This document shows, one piece after another, positions 13,265 through 20,373 of a stretch of 20,373 bases of DNA. Positions within the stretch are counted from its first letter, which is position 1. Each line of letters opens with the position of its first letter. Both the position numbers and the translations under genes were made by a program. Origin of the DNA: Opitutia bacterium (lineage in GTDB: Bacteria; Verrucomicrobiota; Verrucomicrobiia; Opitutales; Coraliomargaritaceae); the NCBI GenBank assembly GCA_018663485.1, contig JABJQI010000170.1, positions 1-20,373 of the forward strand. Reading direction: 5' to 3'. The notes below the pieces were generated by a model. It had not been told where the DNA came from. It made no database searches and saw only the letters and a list, made by a program, of their open reading frames with translations.

Positions 13265-13684
13265 TTATTTAATGAAATGGATAGACAATGGGTAAGTGTA
13301 GCTGGTGCCTTTGCTCGCTTTAATCGCGGCTATGATGGTGCAAACGATGTTTAGAATCATCAAGGCGGGGATCATAAATAGGCCGATGATGAAAAAGATT
13401 AAGATTCCGGCGATCATCATGTAGATCGTCATCGAGATCTGGAAGTTGAGTGACTCCTTGCCGCAGAGATCGACGAATGGGTCCTCATCGCGCTTGATGA
13501 GCCAGACGATGAGAGGGCCAAGAATATTGCCGAGCGGCACGCCGATTAGTAGGGTTAAGCTTAATAAGTGACACAGCATGCCGACGGTGTGGTCGGCCTT
13601 GACCTCAGTCGCTGGCAGGACTGGTGGTTGCTGGGTTTCGGCTTCGATTGAAGGCTCGGTCGGTTCGGCTGCGTCTTTTCCCAT
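13265..13684 (-). CDS. DUF4870 domain-containing membrane protein
   Basis: This is a small integral membrane protein of unknown function. The 139-aa product starts with a polar, Pro/Glu-rich tail of about 30 residues. A DUF4870 domain follows: a first membrane segment with LCHLLSLTLLIGVPLGNILGP, the short loop WLIKRDEDPFVDLCGKESLNFQ, then two close hydrophobic segments (about 83-120). The KESLNFQIS stretch is the family signature. No function is established for the family. It runs against the amidase gene and is separated from yaaA, on the same strand, by a palindromic repeat. Confidence 0.85.
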   Translation of the reverse strand: MGKDAAEPTEPSIEAETQQPPVLPATEVKADHTVGMLCHLLSLTLLIGVPLGNILGPLIVWLIKRDEDPFVDLCGKESLNFQISMTIYMMIAGILIFFIIGLFMIPALMILNIVCTIIAAIKASKGTSYTYPLSIHFIK

Positions 13685-13775
13685 TTGATCGCTAAGCCTA
13701 GTGGCTCGAATAACTCGGGCAACTGCGAAATCCGGATGGTCGGAGTGGGGGGCAGCACCTTATTTTGAAAGGCGG

Positions 13776-13829
13776 GAGGGCGACTCGCCCTCGTTGCGAG
13801 ATGTGCGGCGGGCGGGTCGCCCACCCGCC
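13776..13829. repeat. Pair of GC-rich REP-like palindromes between yaaA and the DUF4870 gene
   Basis: The first, GAGGGC-GACTC-GCCCTC (13776-13792), shares both arms with the element at 9781-9797. The second (13807-13829) has outer arms GGCGGG / CCCGCC and inner arms GGG / CCC around TCG, with one C-A mismatch. It directly abuts the yaaA stop codon at 13830-13832. The pair may act as the 3' structure of yaaA. Confidence 0.6.
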
Positions 13830-14606
13830 TTACTTTTGTTCCGCACGCAGGAACACGATCGTGTTGCCTTCCGAAGCCTCAGCGTCGAATTGATAGCCGT
13901 GGGAATTAAACGCCTTCAAGCCTGCGACGGACTTCACTTTGTTCCGGACGATGTAGTCAGCCATCATGCCGCGGGCTTTTTTCGCATAAAACGAAATGAT
14001 TTTGAAGGTGCCGTTCTTTGCATCCTTAAAGACGGGAGTGATGAGCTGTCCATTGAGCTCCTTGAGCTTAACAGACGAGAAGTATTCATTCGAGGCGAGG
14101 TTGACGACCAGGTCGGAAGCAGAGGCCTCAAGATCTTTGTTCAGGAGTTCGGTGATGGTCGACCCCCAGAATTGGTAGAGATTGTCGCCACGGGTATTTT
14201 CGAACTTCGTACCCATCTCTAGGCGATAGGGCTGCATGCGGTCCAGCGGGCGTAGCACGCCGTAGAGTCCAGATAGAATACGGATTTGTTGTTGCGCAGC
14301 AGCGAAATCGTCGGTCGACCACTCGGCAAGTGCCATGCCTTGATAGACGTCGCCCGTAAATGCCAGAATCGCTTGGCGGCTATTTGCTGAGGTGAAGCTT
14401 GGCTGGTAGTTTTGGTAGCGTGCATGGTTCAGCTCTGCGAGTTTGGGGCTAATGTGCATCAGCGTGCCGACCGCTTCAGGGCTGAGGGTCTTCAGCTGGT
14501 TAATCAATTCAGCAGAATGCGCAGCCAGACGTGGTTGCGTCGCTTTGTTAGTGAGTAGCGGGGCTTGATAGTCGAGAGACTTTGCGGGGGATAGAAGAAT
14601 CAACAT
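13830..14606 (-). CDS. yaaA: YaaA/DUF328 peroxide stress protein
   Basis: YaaA-family proteins are DNA-binding proteins that in E. coli limit intracellular iron and oxidative damage during peroxide stress. The 258-aa product has the same length as E. coli YaaA and the same opening (MLILLSPAKSLDYQAPLLT). Other conserved stretches are FTGDVYQGMALAEW, ILSGLYGVLRPLD, PYRLEMGTKF, NLASNEYFSSV and FYAKKARGMMADY. A TTG at 14621 would add five residues; the ATG at 14606 matches the family start. It is divergent from lysA, sharing a 138-bp gap in which I cannot identify a clear promoter. Confidence 0.95.
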   Translation of the reverse strand: MLILLSPAKSLDYQAPLLTNKATQPRLAAHSAELINQLKTLSPEAVGTLMHISPKLAELNHARYQNYQPSFTSANSRQAILAFTGDVYQGMALAEWSTDDFAAAQQQIRILSGLYGVLRPLDRMQPYRLEMGTKFENTRGDNLYQFWGSTITELLNKDLEASASDLVVNLASNEYFSSVKLKELNGQLITPVFKDAKNGTFKIISFYAKKARGMMADYIVRNKVKSVAGLKAFNSHGYQFDAEASEGNTIVFLRAEQK

Positions 14607-14744
14607 GCTTTCAAACAACAATCTTGAACTGTTTCGAGTGCAAGAGGGAAGCGACGAAAAGTGGCCGGCAAATACAAAAGGCGGGGTGACGGATTTGAGA
14701 CATCACGCTTGCCAGCGCGCGTGAACCGTCTTTGCTTCTTCGGC

Positions 14745-16010
<1,266 letters not shown>

Positions 16011-16033
16011 GATACGGTCGGAGCCTGTGCAGC

Positions 16034-16056
16034 GTGTCGGTAGGCTGCCGCGACAC
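16034..16056 (+). other. Hairpin downstream of lysA
   Basis: GTGTCG (16034-16039) pairs with CGACAC (16051-16056) 23 bp after the lysA stop. No T run follows, so it is at best a weak or factor-assisted terminator. The rest of the 186-bp gap to the next gene shows no recognisable element beyond an A/T-rich stretch just before the start. Confidence 0.35.
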
Positions 16057-16196
16057 CATTCAGAGTTCAGCACGGCGCTCTGCCGCAGTCGTTCAGAATG
16101 TTAGTATGTATCTTTTCTGTATCCCTTCTTGCATTGCAAGGCGGGGCTAGGTTATAGATTCGTGCAGTTTTATTAATTACCTCTACCCCTCAAATT

Positions 16197-16463
16197 ATGA
16201 AAATTGATCATCCTCGAGTCCACCGGCAGGCGTGCCTCAAAATTGTTTTAGGTCTGTTGTCCGTATGGTTCACTGTAAGCTTCGGCTGCGGAATCATTTT
16301 TCGTGAATGGCTAGATGCCAATGCGCCACAAGTCGGCAACGCACCGTTCGGGTTCTGGATGGCGCAGCAAGGCGCGATCATCTGTTTCGTCTTATTGTTG
16401 TTGGTGTATGCGTTCTTGATGAACCGTCTCGACGCCAAGCACGGCTATACTGAACACAAATAA
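16197..16463 (+). CDS. DUF4212 small subunit of a sodium:solute symporter
   Basis: This 88-aa membrane protein has two hydrophobic segments (about 14-35 and 50-74), with the family's FREWLDANAP...GFWMAQQGAI stretch between and after them. DUF4212 proteins are encoded just upstream of VC_2705-type sodium:solute symporters and are regarded as accessory subunits. That is the arrangement here: the stop is 14 bp before the symporter start. The start ATG is preceded by CCCTCAAATT, with no Shine-Dalgarno. The role is inferred from family and neighbour. Confidence 0.9.
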   Translation: MKIDHPRVHRQACLKIVLGLLSVWFTVSFGCGIIFREWLDANAPQVGNAPFGFWMAQQGAIICFVLLLLVYAFLMNRLDAKHGYTEHK

Positions 16464-16477
16464 CGCGGATACATACA

Positions 16478-18298
<1,821 letters not shown>

Positions 18299-18345
18299 GC
18301 AGCCTGTATTTGCGTCGGCAGTGCGACAGGGTGAGAACTATTGAC

Positions 18346-19188
18346 TCACTTCGCTATCCAGCGTGACCATGTGCCGCTGGGCACGGGGAAGGTATTGCCT
18401 TCGCCTGTGAGGAGCATTTCGCCGCACTGAGTTTTGCCGCCGGGGAGCAATTGTTGTAGTAGGTTATCCAATACAATCGGAGTGAACCCCGGGGTGTGAC
18501 TGGTTAGATATACAAAGCAAGGACGGTCGGTGAGCACGCTTTTAACGAGCTTTAATGTTTCAAGCAGGGCGTGCTCGATTTTGTAGAGCTCGCCTCCCTT
18601 GCCGCGTCCGAACGAAGGTGGATCGAGCAGGATGCCGTCGTAGCGGTTGCCGCGCTTGATCTCGCGGGTGAGGAATTTATTCACGTCGTCGACGATCCAG
18701 CGGATCGGATGGTCGGTGAGGCCGTTGATTTTTGCATTCTCACGTGCCCATTGGACCATACCCTTGGAGGCATCGACGTGGCAGCAGTGTGCGCCGCCCT
18801 TGGCGCCCGCGAGCGTCGCGCCACCTGAATATGCGAAAAGATTAAGGAATTTGAGCGGCTCTTTACGCTTGGGCGCTTCGTCGGCGAGGGTCTTGGTGAT
18901 CCAGCTCCACATCGCACGGGTTTCGGGAAACACGCCGAGGTGCCCGAAGTCGGTGGTGGAAAGTTTCAGCGTGACGTCATTGACAGTCGCTCTCCAAGAT
19001 TCGGGGAGCTTGTCGCGGCCGCGCCACTGTAGGCCGTCTTTACGGGTGAAAAACGCGTCGGCCGACTTCCAGAGCTGCGGGTTGGCAGGATTCCACACGG
19101 CTTGAGCGCAGGGGCGATCGAGGGTGATCTTGCCAAAGCGTTCGAGTTTTCGGCCGTGGCCACTGTCGAGAAGTGCATATTCATTCAT
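18346..19188 (-). CDS. Class I SAM-dependent methyltransferase, RlmI-like
   Basis: This is probably an rRNA methyltransferase. The 280-aa protein has a family-typical N-terminus (YALLDSGHGRKLERFG). The Rossmann core has motif I NLFAYSGGATL at 116-126, an acidic D139 ending the second strand, a DD pair near 167-168 and motif IV DPPSFGRG at 189-196. It lacks the N-terminal PUA domain of E. coli RlmI, so the target base is uncertain. It converges on the symporter gene over a 47-bp gap. Upstream, its 433-bp leader gap is full of short repeats and has no visible Shine-Dalgarno. Confidence 0.85.
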   Translation of the reverse strand: MNEYALLDSGHGRKLERFGKITLDRPCAQAVWNPANPQLWKSADAFFTRKDGLQWRGRDKLPESWRATVNDVTLKLSTTDFGHLGVFPETRAMWSWITKTLADEAPKRKEPLKFLNLFAYSGGATLAGAKGGAHCCHVDASKGMVQWARENAKINGLTDHPIRWIVDDVNKFLTREIKRGNRYDGILLDPPSFGRGKGGELYKIEHALLETLKLVKSVLTDRPCFVYLTSHTPGFTPIVLDNLLQQLLPGGKTQCGEMLLTGEGNTFPVPSGTWSRWIAK

Positions 19189-19262
19189 GTGGAGTATGAA
19201 TGTATAAAGGTGGCAAAGTTGGAAGGTAAACTTTTCGACTTTTATACGTTTGCACTTTCATA

Positions 19263-19376
19263 CGACGGCTTTGCCGTCGCTACGCCATCGCTTCGCGGAA
19301 GTGCTTACGGCACATGGGACGTAGCGCGAGTCGCGCGAAGATGGTCAGAGAGGTCTGCCGAGCTGGCCCCGGCTCG
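19263..19376. repeat. Cluster of short palindromes in the methyltransferase-ACT gap
   Basis: Three palindromes are visible: CGACGGC-TTT-GCCGTCG at 19263-19279, GCGCGA-G-TCGCGC at 19324-19336, and CGAGC / GCTCG at 19359-19376. They lie in a 433-bp stretch with no convincing gene (the open frame at 19102-19410 is not protein-like). They resemble the REP-like elements elsewhere in the window but share no exact arms with them. Confidence 0.5.
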
Positions 19377-19444
19377 TGCGGGCGTAGCATCGCGAAGACC
19401 CAAGGGGTGACTGAACTGGGTGCCCTTTGGGCAAGTGAAGGAAC

Positions 19445-19486
19445 AGAGCTGAGAGCTGAGAGCTGAGACTTGAGGGCTGAGAGCTG
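19445..19486. repeat. Heptamer tandem repeat, six AGAGCTG-type units
   Basis: Units at 7-bp spacing read AGAGCTG three times, AGACTTG, AGGGCTG, then AGAGCTG. Four of the six are identical. The array ends 135 bp before the ACT-domain gene. A shorter, decayed form occurs at 2014-2034. It is a simple sequence repeat that could vary in copy number. Confidence 0.8.
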
Positions 19487-19535
19487 GAGACGTCAGGTTT
19501 AAGGGCGGGGGGGCGGAAAGTGTTACAGTTAGACA

Positions 19536-19567
19536 TTCACACTTTTTACTTTCTCACTTTCATACTC
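19536..19567. repeat. Pyrimidine-rich CACTTT-type tract
   Basis: The tract alternates CACTTT-like and ACTTTC-like units (CACACTTTTT, ACTTTCT, CACTTTC, ATACTC). Similar units occur at about 19228-19260 and, on the other strand, before queD (2486-2501). The periodicity is imperfect. Confidence 0.35.
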
Positions 19568-19621
19568 AAGCGCGAAGCACTTGTGCTTGCGATTCCTCGT
19601 TCGGCGCATAGTGTTTGAGCG

Positions 19622-20131
19622 ATGGAAACGGTATTAGTTTTGACGATTAGCGGTAAGGATCGCGCGGGATTGGTCGAGCAGCTTGCGGAGGTAGTTACTA
19701 CACATGGTGGCAACTGGGAGCATTGCCGCATGGCCCATCTGGCGGGTCGCTTCGTCGGCCTACTTGAAGTGAGTGTCTCTGGCGCTGCGCAGCAGGAACT
19801 GGAGGCTGCCTTGCGCACGATCTCGGACCTGGACGTGATGATTGCCGTGGGTGCACGTGAAGCTCCGCAGTCGATCCGTTTGTTTGATTTGGAGGTGCTG
19901 GGCAGCGATCATCCTGGCATCGTGCGGGATGTCTTTAAAGCTTTGGCTGCGGCAGACGTGAACGTCGAGGAGCTTAGCACTAAGACTACTAATGCTCCCG
20001 AATCGGGAGGATTACTGTTTGAAGCGCGAGCTCGTTTAGCTGCTGGAGTCGATGTGGATCGCGATGTGATTCAGTCGAAACTCGAAGCGATCGCGCATGA
20101 TCTGATGGTGGAGATTCGTCTGCTCGATTAG
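19622..20131 (+). CDS. Double ACT-domain protein, GcvR-like
   Basis: The 169-aa protein consists of two ACT domains, about 3-75 and 86-165, each starting with a strand and a ligand-loop motif (ISGKDRAGLVEQ; LGSDHPGIVRDV). This is the architecture of GcvR, which in E. coli regulates glycine cleavage by binding GcvA. No GcvA-like regulator or gcv gene lies nearby, so a regulatory or amino-acid-sensing role is inference only. The ATG at 19622 fits the first strand. It converges on a sensor kinase gene with a 20-bp gap and no obvious terminator. Confidence 0.85.
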   Translation: METVLVLTISGKDRAGLVEQLAEVVTTHGGNWEHCRMAHLAGRFVGLLEVSVSGAAQQELEAALRTISDLDVMIAVGAREAPQSIRLFDLEVLGSDHPGIVRDVFKALAAADVNVEELSTKTTNAPESGGLLFEARARLAAGVDVDRDVIQSKLEAIAHDLMVEIRLLD

Positions 20132-20151
20132 TTTGATCTTACGAGGGTATT

Positions 20152-20373
20152 TTAGGCAGTTTTTTCCAGCGGGATATGTGCTAGGATTGTGGTGCCTTTT
20201 TCGGGGGTGGACAGAATCTTTAATTGGCCGCCGACTAGCTCGACTTGATCCCTCATCGCGAGTAGCCCGAGGCTCTCATCCCCGGGTGCGAGTGTGTGGT
20301 TTAGTACTTCAAACGATTGGCCGTCGTCACTTATTTTTAGGCATAAACTATTGGCGTGCTGACTTATTTCGAC
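20152..20373 (-). CDS. Sensor histidine kinase, C-terminal fragment (cut by window edge)
   Basis: The last 73 residues of a kinase ATPase domain are read on the minus strand from the window end to a TAA at 20152-20154. The fragment contains ISDDGQSFE, matching the G1 region of HATPase_c. Next comes LGLLAMRDQVELVGGQLKI, typical of the G2-box region in NarL/DegS-type (HisKA_3) kinases, and then STPEKGTTILAHIPL at the end of the fold. The sensor part, the phospho-accepting His and any partner regulator are outside the window. Confidence 0.85.
   Translation of the reverse strand, partial: VEISQHANSLCLKISDDGQSFEVLNHTLAPGDESLGLLAMRDQVELVGGQLKILSTPEKGTTILAHIPLEKTA

Noticed and set aside
14661..14744. 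GTG-started 28-residue extension of lysA
   Set aside because: It is Arg-rich, lies in the divergent promoter region and does not match the family N-terminus.
19102..19410. 102-codon plus-strand frame over the methyltransferase start and repeats
   Set aside because: It reads through palindromic repeats and antisense to a conserved gene, with no protein-like features.
19263..19486. CRISPR array
   Set aside because: The repeats are 7-bp tandem units and single palindromes; there are no regular 25-40 bp repeats with spacers.

Overview
The window is a housekeeping chromosome segment of a Gram-negative bacterium. Gene style points to Verrucomicrobiota, probably a marine Opitutae/Puniceicoccales relative such as Coraliomargarita or Lentimonas. 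This placement is inference from protein flavour, from the nusA-infB-rbfA-nrnA-truB-ribF order and from the dense short palindromes between genes; no rRNA or marker comparison was possible. Most start codons lack a clear Shine-Dalgarno sequence.

Layout. 2-1039 (+) is the C-terminal part of an FKBP-type peptidyl-prolyl isomerase, closed by a strong terminator and followed by palindromic repeats. 1321-3214 (-) is a compact queC-queD-queE operon for making the deazaguanine precursor of queuosine. A 464-bp gap with imperfect palindromes separates it from the divergent translation block.

3679-11895 (+) is a translation and RNA-modification cluster: nusA, infB, rbfA, nrnA, truB, ribF and an RluD-type pseudouridine synthase. 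It covers transcription antitermination, translation initiation, 30S maturation, nanoRNA/pAp turnover, tRNA psi55, FMN/FAD synthesis and 23S rRNA pseudouridylation. A very strong intrinsic terminator lies between infB and rbfA. A 24-codon hydrophobic ORF sits between nrnA and truB.

12043-20373 holds separate units: a secreted N-acetylmuramoyl-L-alanine amidase (+), a DUF4870 membrane protein (-), yaaA (-), lysA (+), a two-gene DUF4212/sodium:solute symporter operon (+), an RlmI-like methyltransferase (-), a repeat-rich 433-bp gap, a double-ACT GcvR-like protein (+), and the C-terminal end of a NarL-type sensor histidine kinase (-, cut by the window edge).

I found no CRISPR array, intact mobile element, tRNA, rRNA or defence-like cluster. 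The most notable unexplained material is small: the nrnA-truB micro-ORF, the terminator inside the nusA operon, the hairpin just before nusA, and several short repeat families (GAGGGC/GCCCTC palindromes, AGAGCTG heptamers, AAAAGTGG octamers, AGGGACAGGYTTATA direct repeats).
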